Origin: Alphaproteobacteria bacterium
GTDB lineage: Bacteria > Pseudomonadota > Alphaproteobacteria > CACIAM-22H2
DNA: 64,000 bases
Assembly: GCA_016793165.1 (NCBI GenBank)
Contig: JAEULA010000079.1
Location: 1 to 64,000 of the forward strand
Reading direction: 5' to 3'
Part shown: piece after piece, positions 6,595 through 17,079 of the stretch
Layout: each line of letters begins with the position of its first letter
Numbering within the stretch: position 1 is the stretch's first letter
Notes under the pieces: model-generated
Told to the model about the DNA's origin: nothing
Seen by the model: the letters and a program-made list of their open reading frames with translations, nothing else
Databases searched by the model: none
Made by a program: the position numbers and the translations under genes

Positions 6595-8103
6595 GTGGAC
6601 GTCCTGCCGCATTTCCTCAACGGCCTGCTGATCGCGCTCAGTCCCGCCAATCTCGGCTACGCCTTCGTCGGCTGCTTCGTCGGCATGCTGATCGGCGTGC
6701 TGCCCGGCATCGGCTCGGCGGGCGGCATGATCATCCTGCTGCCCTTCGCGCTGAAGGTCGATCCGACCGGTGCGATCATCATGCTCGCCGCGATCTTCTA
6801 CGGCAGCTACTACGGCGGCACGATCACCACGATCCTGATGAACGTGCCCGGCGAGGCCGCCTCGGTCGTGACCATGCTCGACGGCCACCAGATGGCGCGC
6901 CAGGGGCGCGCCGGCGTCGCGCTGTCGATCGCGGCGCTCGGCTCCTTCGTCGGCGGGACGGCGGCGGTGCTCGCCCTCGTCTTCTGCGCGCCGCTGCTGA
7001 CCGAGGCGGCGCTGCAGTTCGGGCCCCAGGAGCTGTTCGCGCTGCTGGCCGTGGGCCTGGCGACCCTCGTGTTCCTCGCCGGCTCGTCGATGCCGCGCGC
7101 GCTCGCCATGGGCGTGCTCGGGCTGCTGCTCGGCACGATCGGCACCGACCCGACGATGGGCACGCCGCGCTTCACCTTCGGCCTGACCCCGCTGCTCGGG
7201 GGCATCGAGTTCGTTCCGGTCGTGATGGGCCTGTTCGGCCTCAGCGAGGTCCTGCTCTCCCTCGAGGCCCGCACGGGGACGATGGCGACGCACAGCGTCG
7301 GGCGCATCTACCCGAGCCGCGCGGAGCTGCGCGAATCCAACGGCTCGATCCTGCGCGGGACGGGCATCGGCTTCGTTCTCGGGCTGATCCCGGGCACGAG
7401 CCAGGCGCTGGCCTCGTTCATCTCCTACGGCGTCGAGAAGGCCGTCTCGAAGCGGCCGGAGGCGTTCGGCCGCGGCGCGATCCAGGGCGTCGCCGGGCCG
7501 GAGACCGCGAACAATGCGCATGCCAATGCCGCGCTGATCCCGCTGTTCACCCTCGCCATCCCGGGCTCGCCGAGCGTCGCGATCCTGCTCGCCGCCTTCA
7601 TCAAGAACGGGCTGGCGCCGGGCCCGCTCCTGTTCGAGCAGCATCCGGAGATCGTCTGGCCGATCATCGCCAGCATGATCATCGGCAACGTGATCCTGCT
7701 GGTGATGAACCTGCCCCTGGTCGGGATCTGGATCCGAATCCTGCAGATCCCGCCGGCCATCCTCTCGGCGATCATCGCGCTGTTCATCTGCCTGGGGACC
7801 TATCTGGTCAACAACAGCGTCTTCGACATGGGCGTGATGATCCTGTTCGGCGTCGGCGGCTATGCGCTGCGGAAGCTCGACTTCCCGCTGTCGCCGATCG
7901 CGCTGACCCTGATCATCGGCCCGATGATGGAGAACGCGCTGCGGCAGACGCTGACGATCTCGCGCGGCGACATCACGGCGCTGGTGCGCGGCCCGCTCTC
8001 GGGCGGGCTTCTGCTGCTGGCCCTGTTCGTGCTCACCTTGCCGCTGTGGCGCGCGCAGGTCCGACGCCTGCGGCGCGGACTCGGCAAGGACGTCGAGGAC
8101 TGA
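6595..8103 (+). CDS. tctA: Tripartite tricarboxylate transporter, large permease TctA
   Basis: 502 aa, GTG start 8 bp after tctB stops. About 11-12 hydrophobic segments. The conserved TctA signatures are present: [27 protein letters not shown] and the second-half counterpart [13 protein letters not shown]. This is the usual TctA length. It forms the transport channel for organic acids with TctB. Its neighbours tctB and tctC complete one transporter. Confidence 0.95.
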   Translation: MDVLPHFLNGLLIALSPANLGYAFVGCFVGMLIGVLPGIGSAGGMIILLPFALKVDPTGAIIMLAAIFYGSYYGGTITTILMNVPGEAASVVTMLDGHQMARQGRAGVALSIAALGSFVGGTAAVLALVFCAPLLTEAALQFGPQELFALLAVGLATLVFLAGSSMPRALAMGVLGLLLGTIGTDPTMGTPRFTFGLTPLLGGIEFVPVVMGLFGLSEVLLSLEARTGTMATHSVGRIYPSRAELRESNGSILRGTGIGFVLGLIPGTSQALASFISYGVEKAVSKRPEAFGRGAIQGVAGPETANNAHANAALIPLFTLAIPGSPSVAILLAAFIKNGLAPGPLLFEQHPEIVWPIIASMIIGNVILLVMNLPLVGIWIRILQIPPAILSAIIALFICLGTYLVNNSVFDMGVMILFGVGGYALRKLDFPLSPIALTLIIGPMMENALRQTLTISRGDITALVRGPLSGGLLLLALFVLTLPLWRAQVRRLRRGLGKDVED

Positions 8104-8147
8104 CCGATCCCGATCACCATCGAAGCAAACCGGAGGAGCCCATCGTC

Positions 8148-9137
8148 ATGACACGTCTCGCACGCAGAACAATGCTCGGCCTGGCCGCCGCCACGGCCCT
8201 TGCGACCGCCTTCGCCGACTCGTCGGCGGCGCAGGACTCGTGGCCCGCCAAGGGCAAGCCGGTGAACGTGATCGTCAGCGCCGGCGCCGGCAGCGGCCAG
8301 GACCTGACCGCCCGCATCCTCACCGAGCAGCTGGCGAAGGAGTTTCCCGGCTCGGTGTTCCAGATCGTCAACCGGCCCGGCGCCGGAACGCAGATCGGCA
8401 CGCAGGCGATCGCCGATGCCGCACCCGACGGCTATACCTTCGGCATCATCGCGCTGCCGACGCTGGTCACGCTGCATCTCGACCCGGCACGCCAGGCGAG
8501 ATTCACGAGCGCCAGCTTCGAGCCCGCCGCGAACTTCATCTACGACCCGGGCGCCATCGCGGTGCCGGCGGACAGCAAGTACAAGACGCTGACCGATCTC
8601 GTCGCGGACGCGAAGGCGCAACCCGGCGCAATCACCGTCGGCGTCACCGGCCCGCAGGGCCGCGAGCATCTCGACGTGGCGGCGGTGGAGCAGATCGCCG
8701 GCGTGAAGTTCAACCCGGTGTTCCACAACGACTCGGGCGCGGCGTTGAATTCCATGCTCGGCAAGAACATCGCCGCCATGCAAGGCAGCGTCGGCGACTA
8801 CATCTCCCAGATCCAGGCGGGCCGCGTGCGGCTGCTCGCCGTGTTCTCCGACGAGCCGAGCAAGTTCGCGCCGGGCGTGCCGACCGCGAAGTCGCTCGGC
8901 TTCAACGTCGTGTCGGGAGTCAGCCGCGGCTTCGGCTTCCCGAAGGGCGCGCCGCGCGACGCGGTGCAGAAGCTCGAGGCGGCGATCAAGAAGATCGGCA
9001 CCTCGCCCGAGGGGATCGCGCAGGTCGACAAGATGGGCTTCGAGATGAAGATCATGGACTCGGCCAGCTTCGCCAAGTACTGGGCCTCCGAGGCCGAGCG
9101 CATCACCGAACTGTTCAAGAAGACGGCGCAGAAGTAG
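8148..9137 (+). CDS. tctC: Tripartite tricarboxylate transporter, periplasmic receptor TctC (Bug family)
   Basis: 329 aa. The N terminus (residues 1-28, ending SSAAQ) is a signal peptide. The mature protein shows the Bug/TctC pattern: [44 protein letters not shown] and a mid-domain [15 protein letters not shown] precedes the ATG at 8148. Such proteins bind carboxylates through water-mediated contacts; the ligand here is unknown. It completes the tctBAC unit and is followed by a LeuB-like dehydrogenase. Confidence 0.93.
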   Translation: MTRLARRTMLGLAAATALATAFADSSAAQDSWPAKGKPVNVIVSAGAGSGQDLTARILTEQLAKEFPGSVFQIVNRPGAGTQIGTQAIADAAPDGYTFGIIALPTLVTLHLDPARQARFTSASFEPAANFIYDPGAIAVPADSKYKTLTDLVADAKAQPGAITVGVTGPQGREHLDVAAVEQIAGVKFNPVFHNDSGAALNSMLGKNIAAMQGSVGDYISQIQAGRVRLLAVFSDEPSKFAPGVPTAKSLGFNVVSGVSRGFGFPKGAPRDAVQKLEAAIKKIGTSPEGIAQVDKMGFEMKIMDSASFAKYWASEAERITELFKKTAQK

Positions 9138-9153
9138 GCCTGCTCGCGACCCG

Positions 9154-9185
9154 ACGCGGCGCGGGCGCGCATGCCCGCGCCGCGT
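9154..9185. terminator. Long hairpin between tctC and the dehydrogenase gene
   Basis: A perfect 13-bp GC-rich stem (9154-9166 with 9173-9185) with a 6-nt loop. There is no U-run. It may partly terminate or stabilise the tct transcript ahead of the dehydrogenase gene. Confidence 0.55.
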
Positions 9186-9222
9186 TCTCCCGGTCGAAAC
9201 GAAAGCTGCAACGAGGACCCGC

Positions 9223-10284
9223 ATGTTGATCGCGATCCTGCCCGGCGACGGCATCGGCCGGGAAATCGTCCCCGAGGCCGTCAAGGTGCTTCGCGCGCTC
9301 GAGCGGCACGGCTTCAAGGCGACGCTCGAGGAGGCGCCGATCGGCGGCGCCGGCCTCGATGCCGCCGACGACCCGCTGCCGGCGCCGACGCTGGCGCTCG
9401 CGCGCAAGGCCGAGGCGATCCTGCTCGGCGCGGTCGGCGACCCGAAATACGCCAGGCATCCGCACAACAAGCTGCCCGGGGTCGGCCTGCGGCGGCTGCG
9501 CAAGGAGCTCGACCTGTTCGCGAACTTCCGGCCCGCGCGCCTATTTCCCGAGCTGCGCGACGCCTCGACGCTGAAGCCGGAGGTCGTCGACGGCCTCGAC
9601 CTGCTGCTGCTGCGCGAGCTGACGGGCGACATCTACTACGGCACGCCGCGCGGCCGCGTCGAAGGAGCCGCCGAGCGCACCGCCGTCAACACGATGCGCT
9701 ACAGCGAGTCCGAGATCGCGCGCATCGGCCATGTCGCGTTCAAGGTCGCCCGCGGCCGCGGCCGCCGGGTCTGCTCCGTCGACAAGGCCAACGTGCTGGA
9801 GACGATGGCGCTGTGGCGCGAGGTGATGACCGAGGTCGGACGCCAGTATCCCGATGTCGAGCTCACCCACATGTATGTCGACGCGGCCGCGATGACGCTG
9901 GTGCGCGCGCCGAAGAGCTTCGACGTGATCGTGACGCCGAACCTGTTCGGCGACATCCTGTCCGACCAGGCCGCGATGCTCACGGGCTCGATCGGCATGC
10001 TGCCCTCGGCGTCGCTCGGCGCGACCTCGCAGGGTCTCTACGAGCCCGTGCACGGCTCGGCGCCCGACATCGCCGGCAAGGGCGTCGCCAATCCGCTGGC
10101 GACGATCCTCTCGGCCGCCATGCTGCTGCGGCACTCCTGCGATCGCGCCGATCTCGCCGAGCGCGTCGAGAGCGCGGTCCGCAGCGTGCTGGCGGCCGGC
10201 TACCGGACCGCCGACATCGCCGAAAAGGGAAAGCCGGTCATCGGCACGCGCGAGATGGGCGATCGCGTCGTCGCCGCGCTGTAG
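9223..10284 (+). CDS. 3-isopropylmalate dehydrogenase-like (beta-decarboxylating dehydrogenase)
   Basis: 353 aa. The family marks are [14 protein letters not shown] at the N terminus, [13 protein letters not shown], the metal-binding region [16 protein letters not shown] and the NAD site [15 protein letters not shown]. These enzymes oxidise and decarboxylate (2R,3S)-3-isopropylmalate, tartrate, malate or homoisocitrate. LeuB itself lies with leuCD in many genomes; here it lies behind a tripartite carboxylate importer, so a paralogue acting on an imported hydroxy-dicarboxylate is plausible. Sequence alone does not decide between the true leucine enzyme and a paralogue. No gene symbol is assigned for this reason. 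Confidence 0.88.
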   Translation: MLIAILPGDGIGREIVPEAVKVLRALERHGFKATLEEAPIGGAGLDAADDPLPAPTLALARKAEAILLGAVGDPKYARHPHNKLPGVGLRRLRKELDLFANFRPARLFPELRDASTLKPEVVDGLDLLLLRELTGDIYYGTPRGRVEGAAERTAVNTMRYSESEIARIGHVAFKVARGRGRRVCSVDKANVLETMALWREVMTEVGRQYPDVELTHMYVDAAAMTLVRAPKSFDVIVTPNLFGDILSDQAAMLTGSIGMLPSASLGATSQGLYEPVHGSAPDIAGKGVANPLATILSAAMLLRHSCDRADLAERVESAVRSVLAAGYRTADIAEKGKPVIGTREMGDRVVAAL

Positions 10285-10302
10285 GCCGGCGCGGCCGGCG
10301 CG

Positions 10303-11004
10303 TCACGCCTTGCGCGCGACGGCGTCGAAAGCGGGCCCCTTGCGGACCTTCTTGCGCCGGCTGATCTCCGCGATCGCGGCCGCCGGCGCGCCGTCGCGGA
10401 TCGCGATCTCCTGCTCCTTCTCGAGCACGAGCAGTTCCTCCGCCTCGAGGACCAGCGCCTCGATCGCCTCGTGCGGCGCGACGACGATGCCGTCGCGATC
10501 GCCGACGATGAAGTCGCCCGGGCGGACATAGGCGCCGGCACAGCGCACCGGGACGTCGACGGCGACGACCTCGACCTCGCTCGACGAGGGGCGCGCCGAC
10601 GTGCCCGCCGAGAAGATCGGCAGCGGCAACTCCGCGAGCTCCAGCGCGTCGCGCACGCGCCCGTCGGTGACGAGGCCGGCGAGGCGATGGTTGATGCAGA
10701 AATGCGCCATGTTCTCGCCGAGCAGCCAGCCGCGCGTGCCCGCGGCGGCCAGGATCACGACGTCGCCCGGCTCCACCCGTTCCGCCATCGTGTAGAGCGT
10801 GTGCCCGGCGTGCTTCATGCCCGAGCGCGGCGCGTAGCACATCGTGCGCACGCGGCCCGACACGCGCCACGCCGGATTCACCGGCAGCACGTCGTCCATC
10901 CACGCGCCGACGCCGAAGCGGGCGAGTGCGTCGGTCACGATGCTCGACGAGAAGCCGCGATAGGCGGCGGCGACGGCGGCGGCGACGGCTGGAACGGATG
11001 GCAT
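10303..11004 (-). CDS. RraA-family aldolase-like protein
   Basis: 233 aa. The RraA/4-hydroxy-4-methyl-2-oxoglutarate aldolase pattern is visible: SSSIVTDALARFG, GDVVILAAAGTRGWLLGENM and GLVTDGRVRD (Asp of the metal site). These are class II pyruvate-type aldolases or oxaloacetate decarboxylases; some members instead inhibit RNase E. It sits downstream of a flavin monooxygenase gene on the same strand, so an aldolase role in a degradation route is favoured. The C terminus is basic (ISRRKKVRKG). It converges with the dehydrogenase gene. Confidence 0.85.
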   Translation of the reverse strand: MPSVPAVAAAVAAAYRGFSSSIVTDALARFGVGAWMDDVLPVNPAWRVSGRVRTMCYAPRSGMKHAGHTLYTMAERVEPGDVVILAAAGTRGWLLGENMAHFCINHRLAGLVTDGRVRDALELAELPLPIFSAGTSARPSSSEVEVVAVDVPVRCAGAYVRPGDFIVGDRDGIVVAPHEAIEALVLEAEELLVLEKEQEIAIRDGAPAAAIAEISRRKKVRKGPAFDAVARKA

Positions 11005-11084
11005 GTCGAACTCCTGCTTGAAGCGGACGGCCCCGCGCGGATCGACGCGAGGATGCCGATCCGCGGAGGGCCGGCGGCGCGGCG

Positions 11085-12605
11085 TCAGGCGTAGACGAAG
11101 GCGCGATCGGTCAGATCGATCGCCGGCAGCTGGTCCTTCTCGGCCCAATAGTCGTGGAGATGCTGCCATTCCGGCTTGTCGCCGCGACGCGGCAGCAGGT
11201 GCTGCTGTCGCATGATGTAGCCGGGGTTGAAGTTCTCCGGGTCGACCCACGGGCCGAGCTTCATGTCGGCGTCCTCGGGTCGCAGCATCGGCATGACCTG
11301 GCCCGCGCCCGTCGCCTTCATGTGGTTGAGCAGGCGGCAGACGAAGTCCCCGACCATGTCGGAACGCAGCGTCCAGGACGCGCGGAAATAGCCGAAGATC
11401 CAGGCGAGATTCGGAACGCCGGTGAACATCATGCCGCGATAGGTGACGGTCTCGGGCCAGTCGACCGGGCGGCCGTCGACGACGAAGTCGATGTCGCCCA
11501 TGACGCTCAGGTGGAAGCCGGTGGCGGTGACGACGATGTCGGCTTCGAGCAGCGCGCCGGACCTGACGCGGATCCCCTTCGGCTCGAAGCGCTCGATCTC
11601 GTCGGTCACGACCGAGACCTGGCCGGCCTCGATCTGCTTGAACACGTCGGCGTCGGGCACGAAGACCATCCGCTGCTGCCAGGGCCGATAGCGTGGCGTG
11701 AAATGCTCGTCGACGATCGCCTCGGAACCGAGATGGCGGCGGATGCCGTCGATCATGTCCTTCTTCACCGCCTCGGGCTCGCTGAAGGTGCGGCGATGGA
11801 AGGCGTGCGTGTCGTGCAGGATCCGGCGGCGCACGATCTCGTGGATCCAGCGCTCGTCGATGCCGAGGGCGCGCAGCTCGTCCGCGATCGGCACGGCGTT
11901 GCGGCCGATGCGGAAATAAGTCGGCGAGCGCTGCAGCATCGTGACATGGCCGCAGCTCCCGGCGATCGCGGGGATCAGCGTCGCGGCGGTGGCGCCCGAG
12001 CCGATCACGACGACCTTCCGGCCGGTCAGGTCGAGATCGTCGGGCCAAGTCTGCGGATGCACGACGCGGCCGGCGAAATCCGCGAAGCCCGGCCAGTCCG
12101 GCGTATAGCCCTGCTCGTGCCTGTAGTAGCCCTGGCACATCCACAGGAAGCCGCAGGTGAAGCGGCGCGTCTCGCCCGCCTCGCCGACCTGCGCCTCGAC
12201 GCTCCAGCGCCTCTCGGCGCTCGACCATCGCGCCGTCACGATCCGGTGGCGGTAGCGGATGTGCCGCGCGAGACCGTTCTCGGCGATGATCTCGGCCATG
12301 TAGGCGCGGATCTCGTCGGCCGTGGCGAGCGGCACGCCGGTCCAGGGCTTGAAACGGTAGCCGTAGGTGTAGAGGTCGGTATCGGAGCGGATGCCGGGGT
12401 AGCGATGGGTGAGCCAGGTGCCCCCGAAGCTCTCCATCTTCTCGAGGATCGCGAAGGTCGTTCCCGGGCATTGCTGCTGCAGGTGATAGGCGCTGCCGAT
12501 GCCGGAGATCCCCGCCCCGACGATCAGCACGTCGACGTGCTCGGCCGCGCACGACGCGTCCCCCGGCTTGCCCATGCTTCGCTCGCTGTGGCTTCCCTTT
12601 GGCAT
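11085..12605 (-). CDS. Baeyer-Villiger-type flavin monooxygenase
   Basis: 506 aa from the ATG at 12605 (a second ATG 30 nt downstream is equally possible; neither has a strong ribosome site). The FAD motif GAGISG (about residues 29-34), the NADPH motif GSGATA and the Baeyer-Villiger fingerprint FAGRVVHPQTW are visible. Such enzymes insert oxygen into ketones using NADPH and O2. The downstream RraA-type gene, 80 bp away, may share the transcript. The regulator gene at 12809 is divergent, across a 203-bp gap that probably contains the control region. The substrate is unknown. Confidence 0.9.
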   Translation of the reverse strand: MPKGSHSERSMGKPGDASCAAEHVDVLIVGAGISGIGSAYHLQQQCPGTTFAILEKMESFGGTWLTHRYPGIRSDTDLYTYGYRFKPWTGVPLATADEIRAYMAEIIAENGLARHIRYRHRIVTARWSSAERRWSVEAQVGEAGETRRFTCGFLWMCQGYYRHEQGYTPDWPGFADFAGRVVHPQTWPDDLDLTGRKVVVIGSGATAATLIPAIAGSCGHVTMLQRSPTYFRIGRNAVPIADELRALGIDERWIHEIVRRRILHDTHAFHRRTFSEPEAVKKDMIDGIRRHLGSEAIVDEHFTPRYRPWQQRMVFVPDADVFKQIEAGQVSVVTDEIERFEPKGIRVRSGALLEADIVVTATGFHLSVMGDIDFVVDGRPVDWPETVTYRGMMFTGVPNLAWIFGYFRASWTLRSDMVGDFVCRLLNHMKATGAGQVMPMLRPEDADMKLGPWVDPENFNPGYIMRQQHLLPRRGDKPEWQHLHDYWAEKDQLPAIDLTDRAFVYA

Positions 12606-12808
12606 CAGCTTGAACGAGTGCCGTGCGTCTGGCCAGACCGCCGCGCAAGGCGACCCGCGCCCGCGGCGACGCCCGCCCGGCCCGGTCCGCGCGATGGCAT
12701 TGGAAACCCGGCCCCCGGACCGCATAATCGCTGGTCACCGCATCGGCGGGCGCGAGCCTTCCGCTGCGACGGCGACGGGACTCGAACACCGCCCTGGATC
12801 CGCCCGCC

Positions 12809-14515
12809 ATGCGACTTGTCATCGGTGATCACGAGCTCGACCTGCGGCGCCAGGAGATCCGTCGCGCGGGGGCGGCCGTGCATGCGGAGCCCCAGGTCCT
12901 CGATCTCCTCGTCCACCTCATCCGGAACCGCGACCGCGTCGTCGGCAAGGACGAGCTGATCGAGGTGATCTGGAACGGCCGCATCGTCTCGGACGCGGCG
13001 CTGAGCAGCTGCATCAGCGCCGCGCGCAAGGCCGTCGGCGACACCGGCGAGCGCCAGGCGATGATCAAGACGATGCATCGGCGCGGCTTCCGCTTCGTCG
13101 GTCCCGTCGAGGAGATCGCCGAGGCGCCGCCGGCCGAGGCGGCGCACGAGCCGCCAGCCGCACCTTCCGTCGCGACGTTGCCGCCGCCGGCCGCCGCGCC
13201 CGTGCCCGTTGCGGCGGCGGCGGCGGCCGCCTCCCCGACGCCGGGCGCCACGGCGACGCCGGCCGCCGCGCCACGGACCGAGCGCAAGCCGTCGGTCGCC
13301 GTGCTGCCCTTCGTCAATCTCGGGCGCGACCCCGGCACCGAGTACTTCACCTATGGACTGACCGAGGACGTCATCCGCCTGCTCGCGCGCAATCGCTGGC
13401 TCGACGTGCTGAGCCGCCATTCCGGCGCGGCGTTCAAGGACCGCGACGTCGACGCCCGCACCATCGGCGCGGCGCTCGACGCGCGCTATCTCGTCCAGGG
13501 CAGCGTGCTGATCTCCGGGGAGCGCCTGCGCATCAACGTCGATCTGGTCTCCGCCGAGAGCGGATTGCAGCTGTGGTCGGAGAGCTACGACCTCGAGCTG
13601 GCCGACATCCTCGCCGTCCAGGACACGATGGCGCGCCAGATCGCGGCCGTGATCGAGCCCGAGCTGTCGCGCATCGAGCGCGAGGCGGCGATCCGCCGGC
13701 CGCCGGCGACCATCGACGCCTGGGAGTGCTATCAGCGCGGCTTCTGGCATCTCTGGGGATTCACGAAGCCGGGGATGGCGGAGGCCGAGGCGATGTTCCG
13801 CCGCGCCATCGAGCTCGACCGCGACTTCGCCCGCGCGCACGGCGCGCTCGCCTATGTCCGGCTGCAGGCCGCGATGCTGAGCGAGCCGCAGGACCGTCCC
13901 GATCTGCTGAAGGCGGCGCTCGACGGCGCACGCGTCGCGGTGTCGCTCGATGACCGCGACTGCATGAACCAATGCGTGCTCGGCCGCGCGCTGGTGGCGA
14001 CGGGGCGGCGTGCCGAGGCGATCCCCGCGCTCGAGCAGTCGGTCGCGCTGAATCCCAGCTTCGCCCAGGGCTGGTTCGCCCTCGCCGATGCGCTGGTGCT
14101 CGAAGGACGCGAGCGCGAGGGCATCGCGCTGCTCGATCGCGCGACGCGTCTCAGCCCGCGCGACGCCCATATCTGGACCTTCAATGCCGTGCGCGCGATG
14201 GCGCTGCTGTCGCTCGGCGCGCTCGACGAGGCGCTCGAGTTCGCCGAGCGCGCCGTGCAGCACCCCAGGGCCTCGTACTGGGCGCATGCGACACGTGTCG
14301 CCTGCCTCGGCCTGCTCGGCCGCGGCGACTCCGCGCGGGCCGCGCGCGACGAGCTCTTGGCGCGCCTGCCCGACTACTCCGTCGCGCGGGCGCGGCTCGA
14401 TCTCGTCGACCTCATGCACACCCCGGAGCGCGCGGTCGAGCGGTACATCGACGGTCTGCGCCGCGCCGGCGTCCCCGAGCAGCCGCGCACGGCGGGCGGT
14501 CCCGGCGCCTTCTAG
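12809..14515 (+). CDS. Winged-helix/TolB-like/TPR transcriptional regulator
   Basis: 568 aa. Residues 1-100 form an OmpR/CadC-type winged helix (LDLRRQEIRR, MHRRGFRFVG). An Ala/Pro-rich linker spans about 108-155. Residues 160-290 form a TolB-like N-terminal domain (SVAVLPFVNLG, FTYGLTEDVI, ARYLVQGSV). TPR repeats fill about 310-520. This arrangement is common among regulators and adenylate-cyclase-linked proteins of soil alphaproteobacteria, but the signal sensed is unknown. It is divergent from the flavin monooxygenase gene, which it may control. Confidence 0.85.
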   Translation: MRLVIGDHELDLRRQEIRRAGAAVHAEPQVLDLLVHLIRNRDRVVGKDELIEVIWNGRIVSDAALSSCISAARKAVGDTGERQAMIKTMHRRGFRFVGPVEEIAEAPPAEAAHEPPAAPSVATLPPPAAAPVPVAAAAAAASPTPGATATPAAAPRTERKPSVAVLPFVNLGRDPGTEYFTYGLTEDVIRLLARNRWLDVLSRHSGAAFKDRDVDARTIGAALDARYLVQGSVLISGERLRINVDLVSAESGLQLWSESYDLELADILAVQDTMARQIAAVIEPELSRIEREAAIRRPPATIDAWECYQRGFWHLWGFTKPGMAEAEAMFRRAIELDRDFARAHGALAYVRLQAAMLSEPQDRPDLLKAALDGARVAVSLDDRDCMNQCVLGRALVATGRRAEAIPALEQSVALNPSFAQGWFALADALVLEGREREGIALLDRATRLSPRDAHIWTFNAVRAMALLSLGALDEALEFAERAVQHPRASYWAHATRVACLGLLGRGDSARAARDELLARLPDYSVARARLDLVDLMHTPERAVERYIDGLRRAGVPEQPRTAGGPGAF

Positions 14516-14570
14516 CGCCTGGCGCGTGATCGCCCGCGATTGCGGTCGCGCCTGTCCATCCGCGCCCGGC

Positions 14571-15779
14571 TCAAAGGCCGCCGGCATGGAGCGCCGGTGG
14601 CGACGCCGTGCGCACGCATTCGACCGGCGATACCACCGGCGGCTCGCCGCGGGCGAGCAGTTGCGCGACCTCGTGCTTCATCGCCTGATTGAGTGCCTTG
14701 TGGAGGCGTTCCAGCGTCGGCATGTCCCAGTCGAACGACGCGATCGCATCCGTCGCCTCGAACAATGGCAGCGACAGCTCGTCGCGCAGCGCGGCGTAGC
14801 GCGCGAGCGCCGCCTCGGTGCCGGCCGCCGCCGCGTCGGCCAGCAGCTCGGCATCGCGCAACGCATCGGTGATGCCGTGCGCGGTGATCGGATCCTTGAA
14901 GTAGCCGGCGTCGCCGACCAGGGCCCATCCCGGACCCGTGGCGCGCCGGAAGAACCCCTTGCGGCCCGCGAAGGGCCAGATGCGCGACGCCGGCGTCGCC
15001 GCCTCGACCGCCTCGCCGAGCGCCGGCGACACCTCGCGCAGCACCCGGTGGTAGCCCGCGACCGGATCGCGCAGCAGGTCGCCGCGGAAGCGCGACGGCG
15101 GCACGGCCGCGAAGACGCAGTGCTGCGCGGCATTCGTTTCGATCACGCCGACACTCGCGCCGTCGCGGTAGTGCCAGTGGTAGCCCTGGGCGGCGAGGCC
15201 CGACCAGTAGCCGTAGAGCACGCTCGACGTGTGCGCCGCCTGTCGCGTCATCGGCGCATCGACCAGCCGCGCGACGGTCGAGCCGACGCCGTCCGCGCCG
15301 ACCACGAGCCCGGCCTCGATGCGCAGCGGCTGCTGCCGCTCGTCCATGATCACGGCGCCCCTGACGCGCTCGCCGTCGCGCACCAGCGCCGCCAGGCTGT
15401 GGTGATGCCGGATCTCGACGCCGGCCTCGCAGGCGGCATCGACGAGCACGCTGTCGAGGATCGTGCGGCGCGGCGCATACAACGCGTCGACGCCGTCGGA
15501 CGGCCGGATGTCGACCGCGACGGCCTCGTCGCCGTAGTGGAACGTGGTGCGGCGCACCGGCGGCGTGCCGAGAGCCTGGAGCCGCGGCAGCAGCCCCCAG
15601 CGATGCAGCTGCAGCACCGCCCCGCGCATCAGCGCGTGGGTCGACAGCGTGTCCTCGCCGTAGCCGCCGCGATCGACTGCCAGCACGCGCAGGCCCCGGC
15701 GAGCCATCAGCATCGCAGTGGCGGCGCCGGCGCAGCGCGCGCCGATGACGAGCACGTCGTAGCGTTTCATCTGCAGCAT
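14571..15779 (-). CDS. FAD-dependent monooxygenase/reductase (PHBH-like family)
   Basis: 402 aa. N-terminal FAD motif GARCAGAATAMLMARRG, a central GADGVGSTVARLV and the second FAD motif VGDAGYFKDPITAHG identify the p-hydroxybenzoate hydroxylase/geranylgeranyl reductase group. GGGAG precedes the ATG at 15779, which lies 16 nt after the previous gene's stop. It is probably the last gene of a three-gene unit with the flavoprotein and the MaoC hydratase. The substrate is unknown; a lipid or aromatic substrate is possible. Confidence 0.87.
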   Translation of the reverse strand: MLQMKRYDVLVIGARCAGAATAMLMARRGLRVLAVDRGGYGEDTLSTHALMRGAVLQLHRWGLLPRLQALGTPPVRRTTFHYGDEAVAVDIRPSDGVDALYAPRRTILDSVLVDAACEAGVEIRHHHSLAALVRDGERVRGAVIMDERQQPLRIEAGLVVGADGVGSTVARLVDAPMTRQAAHTSSVLYGYWSGLAAQGYHWHYRDGASVGVIETNAAQHCVFAAVPPSRFRGDLLRDPVAGYHRVLREVSPALGEAVEAATPASRIWPFAGRKGFFRRATGPGWALVGDAGYFKDPITAHGITDALRDAELLADAAAAGTEAALARYAALRDELSLPLFEATDAIASFDWDMPTLERLHKALNQAMKHEVAQLLARGEPPVVSPVECVRTASPPALHAGGL

Positions 15780-15795
15780 GGTGCTCTCCCTTGGC

Positions 15796-17031
15796 TCAGG
15801 CCGAGGCGCGGCCGTTGGCGGCGAGGAATTCGTGGATGTCGGCGGCCAGCGCCGCGGCATCGAGCCCGACGCCATCGAGGAAGCTCGAGCGCCGACGGCG
15901 CATGAAGCGCAGGCCGAGGACATAGAGCCCCGGCACCGGCGTGACGCCGCCGTCGTGGCGGATCTCGCCCGCGGCATCGAGCACGGGCACGCGCAGCCAG
16001 CGGTAGTCGCGCCGGAATCCGGTGGCCCACACGATCGTGCGGATGCCGGCAGCCGCCGGATCGAGGCGCGTCGGCGACGTGCCCGGCGCGAACCGCGCCG
16101 GCCAGGCCTCGCGCGGCGCCCCGTCGATGTCCGCCGCGAGGTCGATCCGCGCGAGCATCCGTTCCATCGTGCCCTGCGCCGCCGCGACGGACGCGTCGAG
16201 GTCGTCGGCGAGGAGGAGGACGCCGTCCGCGACGTCCACGAGCCGGCCGAGCAGCCGCACGCCCTGCGCCTGCAGCGTGGTCAGGTCGATGTTGCGGCGC
16301 GCGGGGTCCCCGACGAGCTGCAGCGAGGGCTGCGCGCGCGCACGCGCGATGTCGCGCACGTCGCGCACCGTCTGGTCGAGGATGCCGATGCGCTCCATCC
16401 ACGCCATGATGTCGCGACCGCGATAGACCCGCGGCAACCGCGTGTGGTCGCCGACCGCGAGCGCGACCGGGCGGCCGGAGCGGTGGATCTCCTCGGCGAG
16501 CTGGACCCCCGATGCGGAGGCGCCCACGACGAGAACGCCGCCGGCCGGCAGCTCCCGGGCGTTGCGGTAGCGCGTCGGCGTGACCTGGACGAGCGCGCTC
16601 GACACGCGGCGCGCCATCGGCGGCACGAACGGGACGTCGCAATCGCCCGTCGCGACGACGACGACGCGGGCATGCCGGATGCCGCGGCCGGTCTCGATGC
16701 GATAGCCGACCGGCGCGCGCCACACGGCACGGACCGCGGTGTCGGTCTCGACCGGCGCCGCGGAGGCGCGGGCATAGCCGGCGAGGTAGGCCGTCACCTC
16801 GGGCATCGTCATGTAGCCGTCGGGGTCGGCACCGGCATAGGACCATCCGGGCAGCCTGCTCATCCAGTTCGGCGTGAGCAGTCGCAGCGAGTCCCAGCGC
16901 TCGCTGCGCCAGCGCTCGGCGACGCGGCCGCGCTCGAGGACGGCGTGGTCGACGCCGAGCATGGACAGGCAGCGGCTCATCGCCAGCCCGGCCTGTCCCG
17001 CTCCGATGATGATCGCGTCATTGCGCAGCAC
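15796..17031 (-). CDS. CzcO-type flavin-containing monooxygenase
   Basis: 411 aa. FAD motif IIGAGQAGLAMSR at the N terminus and NADPH motif VVGASASGVQL about residue 165, followed by ATGFRRDY near the C terminus. It belongs to the flavoprotein group that includes CzcO and YUC-like monooxygenases. A BVMO fingerprint was not seen. It lies between the MaoC hydratase gene and the PHBH-like gene with short gaps, suggesting a shared pathway. The substrate is unknown. Confidence 0.87.
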   Translation of the reverse strand: MLRNDAIIIGAGQAGLAMSRCLSMLGVDHAVLERGRVAERWRSERWDSLRLLTPNWMSRLPGWSYAGADPDGYMTMPEVTAYLAGYARASAAPVETDTAVRAVWRAPVGYRIETGRGIRHARVVVVATGDCDVPFVPPMARRVSSALVQVTPTRYRNARELPAGGVLVVGASASGVQLAEEIHRSGRPVALAVGDHTRLPRVYRGRDIMAWMERIGILDQTVRDVRDIARARAQPSLQLVGDPARRNIDLTTLQAQGVRLLGRLVDVADGVLLLADDLDASVAAAQGTMERMLARIDLAADIDGAPREAWPARFAPGTSPTRLDPAAAGIRTIVWATGFRRDYRWLRVPVLDAAGEIRHDGGVTPVPGLYVLGLRFMRRRRSSFLDGVGLDAAALAADIHEFLAANGRASA

Positions 17032-17079
17032 GGCGGTTCCCCTTGATCTTCGGCGACGCGCGTCGGAAGGCCGGACGCG

